Shown here: positions 1 through 7,872 of the stretch, piece by piece
How the letters are laid out: each line of letters opens with the position of its first letter
How positions within the stretch are numbered: position 1 is the first letter of the stretch
Virus record (IMG/VR): IMGVR_UViG_3300017782_000301
Coordinates: 1 to 20,291 of that record
DNA length: 20,291 nt
DNA from: a virus
Reading direction: 5' to 3' (one strand)
Program-made: the position numbers and the translations under genes
Notes under the pieces: model-generated
The model's database searches: none
What the model saw: only the letters and a program-made list of their open reading frames with translations
What the model was told of the DNA's origin: nothing

Positions 1-1932
1 GTTACAGGTACTACGACGACTAACAATGTAGAAACTATTAGCACATCGGGCGGAATACAGTTTGAAAGTAACGCAACAGGCGTACATACAGATAAGGAGA
101 CACTACTAACAGGAGTTACAGGACTTACTTCTGACATAACAGTAACTTTACCTTCTTCCACAGGAACAATAGCATTACAGAATGAAAATACTAGCGGAAC
201 GGCGGCAGGTCTTTCTGCAACTTTAGCAATTGGTAGTGGCGGAACAGGGGCTACAAATAGTAATGCTTGGTTAAACAGTAGGATTACTACAAGTGCTGAT
301 GGTTCACTTAACTATGATGCGACAACGGCAGTAGCAGTAAACCACGATAACCTAGCAGGGTTTGTTGCCGCAGAACATTATGATTGGTCTGCTGATTTAA
401 GTGGTACTGCTTCAATAGATGGGGCTAATGTTAGGTTTATCAACATTATAGATAACGAGGAAACAGATGAGACTGTTTATCCTGTCTTTGTAGATGGTGC
501 AACGGGTTCTCAGGCTCTTGAAACAGAAACTAAACTAAGTTACAAGCCTGATACGGGAGTTTTAACATCTACTGCTTTTGCAGGTAATTTAACAGGTGAT
601 GTAACAGGAACAATACAAACTGCCGCACAGACAAATATTACTTCTGTCGGTACATTAACTTCCCTGACAATGACTAGCCCCTTAACTATAAATCACGCAG
701 GTACAGATTTGTTTGGCGATATTATTGGCCCAAGCAACAGACATCTAAGATTCGTTTTGCGAGATAATGGAGATGCAGATTCTTTCTATTGGAGAAATGC
801 GGCAGGTTCAAACATAATGCAATTAGCAAGAACAGGTGCGCTTACAGTTTCGGGTACAATTACAGGTGATTTAACAGGAGATGTCACAGGAAATGTCACA
901 GGTAACGTAAGCGGCTCTTCCGGCTCTTGCACAGGTAATTCGGCTACTGCTACTACTGCCACAAACGTAGTAGTTACAGATAACGAAAGCACAAATGAGG
1001 ATAACGCTATTGTATTTGCCGCAGGTGCAGATGTTGATGGTAGCACTAGCATAGGTCTAGAGTCTGACGGCGACCTTACCTATAACCCTAGTACCGGTAA
1101 AGTATCAACAGGTATGTTACAATTAACAAGCACTAACAATGAACAATTAGTTGTTTCATATGATAGCGATGACAAGTTTGCTCTACACGTAGGAACAGAC
1201 CGTGCTAAGTTTATGATGGCTGATACCACAGGAACAGACCTAAACACTGTAATGGTTTTTCAAGAAAACGGAACAAGTACACCGAGAGTAGGAATACATG
1301 AATTATCCCCTACTGCTCCCTTACACGTAGGTGGAGAAATAAAAACAGGCTCACTTACTTCTAGCGGAAATGTAACAGGAACACAGGTAACGGGGTCTAG
1401 TTATGTCGGTAAAGGTAGTGCTAGACTAACCACTACTAGCGGATTTAGTATGAGTACGGCCGCTCCTAGTAGTTTTGATTGCGTAAGACCTAATAGCGTA
1501 AACGTGTATGCGTCTACTAGAGAGGCTTTTGCCGGTTCTTGGAATAATGGTACAGAAGTAATAGTAGGGCAATTTAACTATGGTGATAACGCTTCTCTAG
1601 AAACTTTCTTGTCTGCTAAAGTACACGTGACTATACAGATAGACGGTAGCCAAACGTCGGCTCACTCTTCTAACTATCTAGCCACGTATGAAACAATTTG
1701 TCATATCAAAGATTCTACAACTGTAAACCAAACTGAGTATGCTTCTCTAGGAGATACGACTGAGTTTCCTATACAATGGAAAACGCTTACTGCATCTGAC
1801 GGAAATGATTATCTTGCACTAGTAGTTGTTAATAACACAGGTGGTAACGTGACTACCACAGAAGCAGGTAATGGAGCGGCACAAATAAGGTCAAATTGGA
1901 ATCTGATAGCAATGGATTCGTTAGTGGGGTGA
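1..1932 (+). CDS. Tail fibre protein, 5' end outside the window (partial)
   Basis: The reading frame is open from base 1 to the TGA at 1930-1932, giving 643 visible residues. A start at the internal ATG 670 would cut through continuous fibre-like sequence, so the gene almost certainly begins upstream of the window. The visible protein is rich in Thr, Ser, Gly and Asn. A TLPSSTGTIAL module lies near residues 50-60. GNLTGDVTG near 195-203 and a run of GDLTGDVTGNVTGNVSG near 288-304 are short beta repeats common in marine viral fibres and tail appendages. From about residue 465 the repeats stop and a compact, probably beta-sandwich C-terminal domain follows, a likely receptor-binding or trimerisation head. 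I see no S74-type chaperone domain. The next gene starts 4 bases after the stop and has its ribosome site over this gene's end. Role in host attachment is inferred from composition and context. Confidence 0.8.
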   Translation, partial: VTGTTTTNNVETISTSGGIQFESNATGVHTDKETLLTGVTGLTSDITVTLPSSTGTIALQNENTSGTAAGLSATLAIGSGGTGATNSNAWLNSRITTSADGSLNYDATTAVAVNHDNLAGFVAAEHYDWSADLSGTASIDGANVRFINIIDNEETDETVYPVFVDGATGSQALETETKLSYKPDTGVLTSTAFAGNLTGDVTGTIQTAAQTNITSVGTLTSLTMTSPLTINHAGTDLFGDIIGPSNRHLRFVLRDNGDADSFYWRNAAGSNIMQLARTGALTVSGTITGDLTGDVTGNVTGNVSGSSGSCTGNSATATTATNVVVTDNESTNEDNAIVFAAGADVDGSTSIGLESDGDLTYNPSTGKVSTGMLQLTSTNNEQLVVSYDSDDKFALHVGTDRAKFMMADTTGTDLNTVMVFQENGTSTPRVGIHELSPTAPLHVGGEIKTGSLTSSGNVTGTQVTGSSYVGKGSARLTTTSGFSMSTAAPSSFDCVRPNSVNVYASTREAFAGSWNNGTEVIVGQFNYGDNASLETFLSAKVHVTIQIDGSQTSAHSSNYLATYETICHIKDSTTVNQTEYASLGDTTEFPIQWKTLTASDGNDYLALVVVNNTGGNVTTTEAGNGAAQIRSNWNLIAMDSLVG

Positions 1933-1933
1933 T
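1928..1933 (+). promoter_or_regulatory. GGTGAT Shine-Dalgarno site (example of the window's consensus)
   Basis: GGTGAT sits three bases before ATG 1937, overlapping the stop of the upstream fibre gene. The same hexamer occurs at 7077-7082, 7249-7254, 8049-8054 and 8590-8595, and close variants (TGTGAT, AGTGAT) precede the genes at 7873 and 16671. It pairs with AUCACC near the 3' end of 16S rRNA. Preference for GGTGAT over GGAGG is typical of archaeal translation signals. These sites settle several starts in this window. Confidence 0.7.
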
Positions 1934-1936
1934 TAA

Positions 1937-4900
1937 ATGGGTGAAATACATTTCTTAAATACGCTAGGTGGAATATCCCACCTAACTGCGATTGACGAAA
2001 GCGTAGCAGATAGCGGCGGTAGTGCTGACGGTGTTATTATTTGGGATAACTCAGCAAGCGAGTTTAAGTACATGACTCTAGATAATCTACAAGATGAAAT
2101 AGACACATCAGGTAGTGCGGGTTTCGCAGTAAGTGATATTACAAACGCAACTGAGTTGGCTAGTGGTCTAGCAAGCACAGATGAGTTAGTCCTAAGCGAT
2201 GGCGGTGTATTGAAGAGAATGGATGTATCTGTTATTCAAGCATATATGCAAAGTAGTCTTAGTTTTACCGCAAATACAAATACAAATCAACTCACTACAT
2301 TTCAACTAGAAGATGGCGATGGTACAGAAGTTACTGTTAGTCATAGTAAAGAGGTCAAGTTGATTGGCGGAACAGGTATTACTACTAATTGGACTGATAC
2401 AAGCACAGGCTCAGATGGCGACCCTTACGATATGACTATTGCTTTAGATATTACTAACTCTACTGACGCAGATTCAGTATTGACAATTGATGGCGACGGC
2501 ACACTTACGGCAGAAGCCGACTTACAATTTAATACTACTAATGGGCTTGTGATTAAAACAAATAGAGGTATTAGGCTGAACAATCCCGATGACGATAGAA
2601 ACTCTAGGATTTACAATAGTGGTTCTTCATCTTACTCAAATATAGATTTTTGGACAGGTAACAACACCACACCAAGAAAGGTAATGAGTATAGACCACTT
2701 AGGTAAACTATCACTAGGCCACGATGGTACTAACAAGACCTTTGTATTTCCCGCAGATAACACAGGGGCTAGTGCAGGGGATGTACTAGCATTTCCTTCT
2801 AGTGGTTATGAGTTAGAGTGGGTAGCAAATCCTGATACTAACACAAATACTACCTATTCACTTGGTACTTCTGATGGTGATAATACTGATGAAGAAAAGA
2901 TAACTCTAACTAATAGTAGTGGTGGTAGTAATATTGTTGTTCTTGAAGCAGGAACAGGTCTTAGTATTGCTAGAAGTAGTAATAAAATTACATTCACTAA
3001 TACAGTAAGTGATACTAACACACAAAACACATACACATCTTCTTTTGTAGATTCTACTGACGATATAATACTTAGGTTAACTAAGGGTGGGGCAGGTTCA
3101 GGTACACAAGATGTTAAGTTTGTAGCGGGTTCTAATGTTACATTAACACATACAGATGCAAATAATATTACTATCGCTTCTACTGATACTAATACCAATA
3201 CCACATACTCAGCAGGTACTTTACTAGATTTAAGCGGTACTACTTTTAACGTGGATTTAGGTGAAGCCACAGAAGCCGCAGTAGCGGTTGCTGATGACTA
3301 CATCTTATTCTTAGATGGTTCATCAACAGGGGCAACTAAGAAAGAATCCATAGCAGACTTAGCAACCGCAATGGCGGGGTCTAACGTAACTGCTACAAAT
3401 GGTGTATTTTCAGTAGCCGCAAATACAAATACTACTTATTCAGCAGGAACAGGACTAGCCCTATCTAGCACTACTTTTAACTTAGATGTAGATGGTCTTA
3501 CAGACATAGGGGCAAGCATCCAAGATGCAGATTTACTCATTATAGATGACGGAGCAGGTGGTACTACTCGTAAAACCACTATGGGTAGAGTAAAGACATG
3601 GATAGGCGACAATGTATCAGAAGTAAGGTTGAGAGATGCTAGAGATGAAGGGCCATCAACAAGTACGGAAATGAGGCCGACAGATTTTTCAGACAAATCT
3701 GCGGTCTTTACATTCACAGACGATATAGCATCCTCGACTAACAGTTGGGATTCGGTGCTTACTATGAAAGGATGGTCAGACAATTATAGAGCATGGCAGA
3801 TATTTTCCGCTTCTGACCACTCAACCAATAGCGTTGATACTGAGCCTCTTTACTTTAGAAGTGGAGAAGCAGATGTAGGTACTGCACTTACATCAGATGA
3901 CGGTGGTTGGGGAGTAAGAAGAGAGATACTTACATTTCCGGGTACTACACCTAATGCTGACGGTAGTGCAAATCAAGTGCTTGTAACAAATGGTTCGGGG
4001 GCATTAACATGGGCAAATCAAGCAGGTGCTAGCGGCGAAGCAAATCAAAATGCGTTTAGTAATGTAGCAGTAAGCGGTCAGACAACAGTTGCGGCAGACT
4101 CAACTACTGATACACTAACCTTTGTAGCAGGTAGCAATGTAAGCATTACTACAAACGCCACAAATGACTCGGTTACTATCAACGCAACAGACACTAATAC
4201 CAATACACAACTATCCGATGCAGAAGTAATATCTGCACTAAACTCAGACTTAGGTGGAGATATACACTTTGGAACACAGACTGATGACAATGTTGATTTT
4301 GGCGGCTCTATAAGTTTAGGTAATATAGGTCAAGCAGGTACTTATGACTTGACAATAGGTGGACTTATCCCTTCCGTTTTACTGAAATCAACAGATGCTT
4401 CTTTAGCCGCAGGAGATACAATAGGTAGTTATCTATTCTTTAACAATGATTATTCGTCAGGTCATACAGGTAGAAGAGTAGCAGGTGGTGTAAGATGGAC
4501 TGCTAGTGATGGTTATGGTAGAGGCAACTTAGAATTAACATCAGGTAACTCAAATCCGATGGCAGGTTATGGTCAAGCAGAAAGTACCGCAGATACTAGT
4601 ATTGTTAGATTAAAAATAAACTCAGACACCGGACACGTATTTCTTCCAATAGATGCACAAAGACTTTATTTTGGTGCAGGTAGTGATATGTTTATTACCC
4701 ATAGTGGTACTGAGGGTTTAATACAAAACGATACAGGGCTACTAAACTTAGATGGTCAAACAGGAATATATGCAGATGTTAATGGTTCTAACATATTTAG
4801 AATTATGTCTGACCATGTTGGTTCGTGGCGTGATATGAGAATGTGGTCACAGACAAAGGTTAGATTCTATGATGCAGATACTTCTAACTATGTCGCTCTA

Positions 4901-6343
4901 CGTGCGCCCGATACTGTTAGTAGCGATGTAACTTGGAAGTTACCTGCGGCCGATGGAAGTGCAGGTCAAGTATTGACAACAGATGCTAGTGGTAATTTAA
5001 GTTTTACAAGTAAGACTACTAACACAGACACCAACACACAACTATCACAGGAACAAGTTGAGGATTATGTAGCAGGGGTAGTTACTGCGGGTTCAAACGT
5101 AAGTGTAACCTACGATGACACGGCAGGAACACTAACCATTGCATCTACTGATACTAATACTAACACTCAACTTTCTACTGAACAAGTACAAGATATAGTT
5201 GGTGCTATGTTTAGTAGCAACACCGAAACTAGAATTAGTGCAACGTATCAAGATGCTGACGGTACTATTGATTTGGTAGTTGATGATTTAGATACCGATA
5301 CAACCTATTCAGCAGGAACAGGCCTTAATTTATCTACAACTACTTTTAGCGTAGATGTATCTGATTTTATGTCAAATGGTGTCAACAATAGGGTTGTAAC
5401 TGCAACAGGCACAGATGCCATGAATGCAGAATCAGGATTGACTTTTAGTAGTGGAAGGCTAAGTATAATTCCGGGCAATAATCAGTTTGGTTTAATTACG
5501 GGTAGCGATGTAACTGCTTCATCAATATCAGATAATACTAGAAAGTTTAGTAGAGTAGGTATGCCACATTACAAAAGTGCCGAAGAACCTGTTATTTTAC
5601 TAGTAGGTGATTCAGATTCTAGTGGTAATAACAAAGTAAAATTAGGTGGTGGAACAAATCAAGGAAATGCCGCAACAATAGTAGAAATAATGGTTGCGGG
5701 CGACCAAACAACAGTCACAGGCACTACGGTTGCAGATTTTACTGTTAATGGTTTACAGTTAGGTGGTAGTGGTGCTAGAGTTACAACTGTTCTAGACCAA
5801 GATAATATGTCCTCTAACTCCAATACGGCTTTAGCAACTCAACAATCTATCAAGGCGTATGTAGATGCTAATGCGGGTGGTGGTGGTGGCTCTTCCACAG
5901 ATTCATTCCTTATCTTCGGTGAAGAGTCCGACGATTACCTATCATCCACAAGCGGGGCAGGTAACGCTAACGGATTCTCCTTCTCGTATGGTAACGGGGC
6001 ACAGAACACTACCAAGTCCTCAAGCGGTGTGGATTTCGGTATTCCTGTTGGGTGCGATTGCACTCTTAAGGCTCTCTATGTTCATTGTGGTAACAAGCAC
6101 TCATCCACAGGCTCAAGTAATCTCTCGATTGACATATTCAAGAATGGGTCGGGAGAGAATGACCCCATGACGGGTAATGCTAGTGGTAGTAGCGGTAATG
6201 CTTTTATCATATCAAAGACGAATTATGACATAGATTTTTCAGCAGGAGATACTTTTAACGTAAGAGTAGAATCACCATCAGGTTACAACACATCAACAAA
6301 AGTTGGCCCTGCTAGGTTTTCAGCGTATTTTGAGAGGCAATGA
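1937..6343 (+). CDS. Large repeat-rich tail fibre protein with a C-terminal tip domain
   Basis: This 1468-residue protein starts at ATG 1937, three bases after a GGTGAT ribosome site. It is built from repeated low-complexity beta modules. DTNTNTTYS- or DTNTNTQLS-like linkers recur near nucleotides 2834, 3184, 3421, 4192, 5026, 5150 and 5293, several followed by AGTGLxLSxTTFxVD. Modules such as DDYILFLDG...TKKESIADL (residues about 448-480) and a diverged copy (about 521-556) also recur. Near 1295-1312 is TALATQQSIKAYVDANA, a helical element typical of marine fibre proteins, followed by five glycines (1314-1318). The last 150 residues form a distinct tip domain that is probably the receptor-binding head. 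The codons of most of that tip differ from the rest of the gene. A trimeric fibre that contacts the host surface is inferred. Confidence 0.85.
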   Translation: MGEIHFLNTLGGISHLTAIDESVADSGGSADGVIIWDNSASEFKYMTLDNLQDEIDTSGSAGFAVSDITNATELASGLASTDELVLSDGGVLKRMDVSVIQAYMQSSLSFTANTNTNQLTTFQLEDGDGTEVTVSHSKEVKLIGGTGITTNWTDTSTGSDGDPYDMTIALDITNSTDADSVLTIDGDGTLTAEADLQFNTTNGLVIKTNRGIRLNNPDDDRNSRIYNSGSSSYSNIDFWTGNNTTPRKVMSIDHLGKLSLGHDGTNKTFVFPADNTGASAGDVLAFPSSGYELEWVANPDTNTNTTYSLGTSDGDNTDEEKITLTNSSGGSNIVVLEAGTGLSIARSSNKITFTNTVSDTNTQNTYTSSFVDSTDDIILRLTKGGAGSGTQDVKFVAGSNVTLTHTDANNITIASTDTNTNTTYSAGTLLDLSGTTFNVDLGEATEAAVAVADDYILFLDGSSTGATKKESIADLATAMAGSNVTATNGVFSVAANTNTTYSAGTGLALSSTTFNLDVDGLTDIGASIQDADLLIIDDGAGGTTRKTTMGRVKTWIGDNVSEVRLRDARDEGPSTSTEMRPTDFSDKSAVFTFTDDIASSTNSWDSVLTMKGWSDNYRAWQIFSASDHSTNSVDTEPLYFRSGEADVGTALTSDDGGWGVRREILTFPGTTPNADGSANQVLVTNGSGALTWANQAGASGEANQNAFSNVAVSGQTTVAADSTTDTLTFVAGSNVSITTNATNDSVTINATDTNTNTQLSDAEVISALNSDLGGDIHFGTQTDDNVDFGGSISLGNIGQAGTYDLTIGGLIPSVLLKSTDASLAAGDTIGSYLFFNNDYSSGHTGRRVAGGVRWTASDGYGRGNLELTSGNSNPMAGYGQAESTADTSIVRLKINSDTGHVFLPIDAQRLYFGAGSDMFITHSGTEGLIQNDTGLLNLDGQTGIYADVNGSNIFRIMSDHVGSWRDMRMWSQTKVRFYDADTSNYVALRAPDTVSSDVTWKLPAADGSAGQVLTTDASGNLSFTSKTTNTDTNTQLSQEQVEDYVAGVVTAGSNVSVTYDDTAGTLTIASTDTNTNTQLSTEQVQDIVGAMFSSNTETRISATYQDADGTIDLVVDDLDTDTTYSAGTGLNLSTTTFSVDVSDFMSNGVNNRVVTATGTDAMNAESGLTFSSGRLSIIPGNNQFGLITGSDVTASSISDNTRKFSRVGMPHYKSAEEPVILLVGDSDSSGNNKVKLGGGTNQGNAATIVEIMVAGDQTTVTGTTVADFTVNGLQLGGSGARVTTVLDQDNMSSNSNTALATQQSIKAYVDANAGGGGGSSTDSFLIFGEESDDYLSSTSGAGNANGFSFSYGNGAQNTTKSSSGVDFGIPVGCDCTLKALYVHCGNKHSSTGSSNLSIDIFKNGSGENDPMTGNASGSSGNAFIISKTNYDIDFSAGDTFNVRVESPSGYNTSTKVGPARFSAYFERQ

Positions 6344-6696
6344 TAATTATGGGTACAAATATATGGAGCGCAGTAGAAGGAACAGTATGTAGTGCAAGCG
6401 ATGTCGCAATGACTTCGGAACAGTCTTGGGCGAAGTTTAGGGCTTGTAGAGATGGTGCTTTGGAACAGTTTATTGATTTTTTCCAATCTAAGCCACTTTT
6501 ATATGATGACCTTAGCACTACACAGAAAAACGAATTGAAGGCTTACAGACAGGCTCTATTGGATTTACCTGCTACTGTTCTAGCCGCCGTAGGAGATAAC
6601 GCAGTATTGACAGATGTTGATAATTATTTTCATGCTTACGCAAAACAACCTACATGGTTTGCTGACAAGCATCCTATGGGTCTAATACACACGTAA
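6340..6696 (+). CDS. Small protein resembling a tail-fibre assembly chaperone
   Basis: The protein has up to 118 residues. ATG 6340 overlaps the TGA of the large fibre gene (ATGA). A second ATG at 6349, preceded by a TGAT element, would shorten it by three residues, and both are plausible. The centre contains ELKAYRQALLDLPATV, which resembles the YRQALRDLP signature of many tail-fibre assembly chaperones and related proteins encoded directly after fibre genes. The rest is mostly helical, with several tryptophans. No membrane segment or signal peptide is visible. Position immediately after the fibre, translational coupling and the motif suggest a role in folding or attaching the fibre. The assignment rests on one short motif and context. 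Confidence 0.55.
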   Translation: MIIMGTNIWSAVEGTVCSASDVAMTSEQSWAKFRACRDGALEQFIDFFQSKPLLYDDLSTTQKNELKAYRQALLDLPATVLAAVGDNAVLTDVDNYFHAYAKQPTWFADKHPMGLIHT

Positions 6697-6700
6697 CTCC

Positions 6701-6707
6701 TTAAATA
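6701..6707 (+). promoter_or_regulatory. Possible archaeal TATA box upstream of the 6729 gene
   Basis: TTAAATA lies in the 32-base gap after the stop at 6696, with its centre about 25 bases before ATG 6729. That is the spacing expected between an archaeal TATA box and a transcription start. The 6729 gene has only a weak ribosome site, so a leaderless transcript beginning at the ATG would fit. The gap also holds a 5-bp inverted repeat (CCTAC at 6708-6712, GTAGG at 6720-6724). In an AT-rich sequence this can easily be chance. Confidence 0.25.
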
Positions 6708-6728
6708 CCTACAACGCATCGTAGGCTT

Positions 6729-6962
6729 ATGAGTGAAGTGAGTGTTGAAGCACTAGAGATAGAAAACCTAAACCTAAGAGCAGAATTACAAAGAGTTAGA
6801 CAAGTAGCAACAGATAGATTAGTATTTATCCGTGTGTTAGAAACTTTTGTCAATGATGTTGATGCCTGTTCTAGAAGATTGAGAAATGATTTGGGAGAAG
6901 TATCTACCCAAGTAGCAAATCGCAATTCTTCTCCGCCTGTTCAGGCAGAAGAGGAAGAGTGA
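6729..6962 (+). CDS. Small coiled-coil protein of unknown function
   Basis: The 77-residue protein has a predicted helix from about residue 5 to 62 with heptad-like spacing of hydrophobic residues (EALEIENLNLRAEL and onward), followed by a short polar tail ending EEEE. It has one cysteine and no membrane segment. It looks like an oligomeric structural or accessory protein. It follows the fibre-chaperone-like gene after the only clear gap in this part of the window and may begin its own transcript. Its TGA overlaps the ATG of the next small gene. I do not recognise a family. Confidence 0.6.
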   Translation: MSEVSVEALEIENLNLRAELQRVRQVATDRLVFIRVLETFVNDVDACSRRLRNDLGEVSTQVANRNSSPPVQAEEEE

Positions 6963-7045
6963 TGTCTGACAAAGACGGTATAGGTTTGGATATTGAAGAG
7001 GGTTGGTTAAAGTGGATTCTAAAAAAGATAGGTATTTTAATATAA
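6962..7045 (+). CDS. 27-residue amphipathic peptide
   Basis: This short open frame starts at ATG 6962, overlapping the TGA of the upstream coiled-coil gene (TGATG), and ends with TAA at 7043-7045. The first half is acidic (MSDKDGIGLDIEEG). The second half, WLKWILKKIGILI, is a tryptophan- and isoleucine-rich cationic amphipathic stretch of the kind found in membrane-active peptides. Purine-rich GAGGAAGAG precedes the start. Its position ahead of several one-span membrane proteins makes a membrane role tempting. Translation is supported only by the coupled start and the non-random composition. Confidence 0.4.
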   Translation: MSDKDGIGLDIEEGWLKWILKKIGILI

Positions 7046-7085
7046 CTAGCAACGCACCAATAAATCATAGTGGAACGGTGATAGT

Positions 7086-7253
7086 GTGGCAAAAAGAATA
7101 GGTAAGATAGTATATCAACCGCCGGAGAAGTCATACACTAATGTAAACATTGAAGAAACACCGCATGGGTACAAACTTTATCGAGGTAACGAAGAGAGGC
7201 ACTTTACAGTCATCCCACTTTCCTCAGTTAAACAAATAATATACGAAAGGTGA
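7086..7253 (+). CDS. 55-residue protein with a GTG start
   Basis: The frame runs from GTG 7086 to TGA 7251-7253. A perfect GGTGAT lies at 7077-7082, three bases before the GTG, matching the spacing used by the neighbouring genes. An in-frame TAG at 7068-7070 excludes a longer protein. The sequence begins VAKRIGKIVYQPPEK and includes a central TPHGYKLYRGNEERHFTVIP, probably a small beta-rich basic fold. There is no membrane segment. Its stop codon lies inside the GGTGAT site of the next gene, so the two are probably translationally coupled. I do not recognise a family. Confidence 0.6.
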   Translation: MAKRIGKIVYQPPEKSYTNVNIEETPHGYKLYRGNEERHFTVIPLSSVKQIIYER

Positions 7254-7258
7254 TTAAA

Positions 7259-7630
7259 ATGCAGAATAATAGCACTAACGAAACGATAGCAGATTGTATT
7301 GTTGATTGTATCAATGAATCGTCATCCCTTCTAGATGATGTAGAAATACTCCTAGTGGCAGTAGCCGCACTAATAGGATTGGCGGCATGGGGTTATAAGA
7401 AATATCAGGCTCTAGCGGCTGATGGTAAGATTACCCTAGATGAAATCATTGATTCCGTTGACGACATAAAAGACAAGGTAGAAGAAGCAAAAGACCAACT
7501 AGAGGTTCTAGAAGATGGCTACGATAAGTATAAGGTGGCAGAATTGAAAGACGCTCTAAAGGAGAAAGGTCTTGCAGTTAGCGGTAAGAAAGACGAGTTG
7601 ATTGCAAGGTTGAGGGCTTCGGATGAGTGA
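7259..7630 (+). CDS. Membrane-anchored protein with a C-terminal SAP domain
   Basis: ATG 7259 is preferred because GGTGAT (7249-7254) precedes it by four bases. An in-frame GTG at 7250 lies inside that site and is unlikely. The protein has 123 residues. It has a short polar N-terminus with two cysteines (residues 13 and 17), one membrane helix at about 28-45 (EILLVAVAALIGLAAWGY), an acidic coiled coil at about 58-86, and a SAP-type helix-turn-helix at about 92-119 (YKVAELKDALKEKGL, then SGKKDELIARL). SAP domains usually bind DNA. A single-span membrane protein with a DNA-binding tail is unusual and could tether viral DNA or assembling particles to the membrane. Alternatively the SAP fold may serve as a protein-binding module of a virion or lysis component. 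The neighbours are two more small membrane proteins. Confidence 0.7.
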   Translation: MQNNSTNETIADCIVDCINESSSLLDDVEILLVAVAALIGLAAWGYKKYQALAADGKITLDEIIDSVDDIKDKVEEAKDQLEVLEDGYDKYKVAELKDALKEKGLAVSGKKDELIARLRASDE

Positions 7631-7868
7631 ATCACTAGCAGTCCTAGAAGTTAAGGTTGAAGGACTAGAGAATGCCGTAGAAAAGCATGACTCCCTTATA
7701 CAACAAGTAGTGCAGTCACAGATAGAAACTAAGACCGGTCTAACTAAGGTCGCAACCGAGTTAGAAATCACAAACGGTCTTATTGCTACGTATATGGCTA
7801 ATATGCAAAAAGCCTTACTAGCATTAATAGGGATAGTAGGAGCGGCTTTAGGCGTAACTCAAATGTGA
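7623..7868 (+). CDS. Coiled-coil protein with C-terminal membrane helix (XhlA-like topology)
   Basis: The 81-residue protein overlaps the end of the SAP gene by 8 bases, so translation is probably coupled. Residues about 3-57 form a coiled coil (LEVKVEGLENAVEKHDSLIQQ and on). Residues about 63-78 (KALLALIGIVGAALGV) form a hydrophobic helix ending close to the C-terminus. This layout is that of XhlA-type accessory lysis proteins and related holin partners of tailed phages, but the similarity is in topology only. Between fibre and neck genes and flanked by other one-span proteins, it could belong to a lysis or membrane-remodelling set. A virion-associated tail protein is the alternative. Confidence 0.6.
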   Translation: MSESLAVLEVKVEGLENAVEKHDSLIQQVVQSQIETKTGLTKVATELEITNGLIATYMANMQKALLALIGIVGAALGVTQM

Positions 7869-7872
7869 TTAT

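Noticed and set aside
670-1932. ATG 670 as the true start of the first fibre gene
   Set aside because: The same frame is open back to base 1 with matching fibre motifs upstream, and no ribosome site precedes ATG 670.
2854-3783. Reverse-strand open frames within the large fibre
   Set aside because: Val/Leu/Ser-rich translations are the antisense of Thr/Asp/Asn-rich repeats. All real genes here run on the + strand.
2834-5330. Fibre repeats as a CRISPR array or DNA-level tandem repeat
   Set aside because: The repeats are protein modules in one open frame with diverged DNA; there are no identical direct repeats with regular spacers.
5865-6170. Forward open frame of 101 codons inside the fibre tip
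   Set aside because: It is a +2 shadow in the region where codon use changes and lacks a ribosome site. The fibre frame is continuous through it.
6708-6724. CCTAC...GTAGG inverted repeat as a transcription terminator
   Set aside because: The stem is only 5 bp with an 8-base loop and no T-run follows.
6283-7134. Several reverse-strand open frames of 67-76 codons around the small genes
   Set aside because: They overlap each other and the forward genes, have no translation signals, and their Cys/His/Ile-rich products look random.
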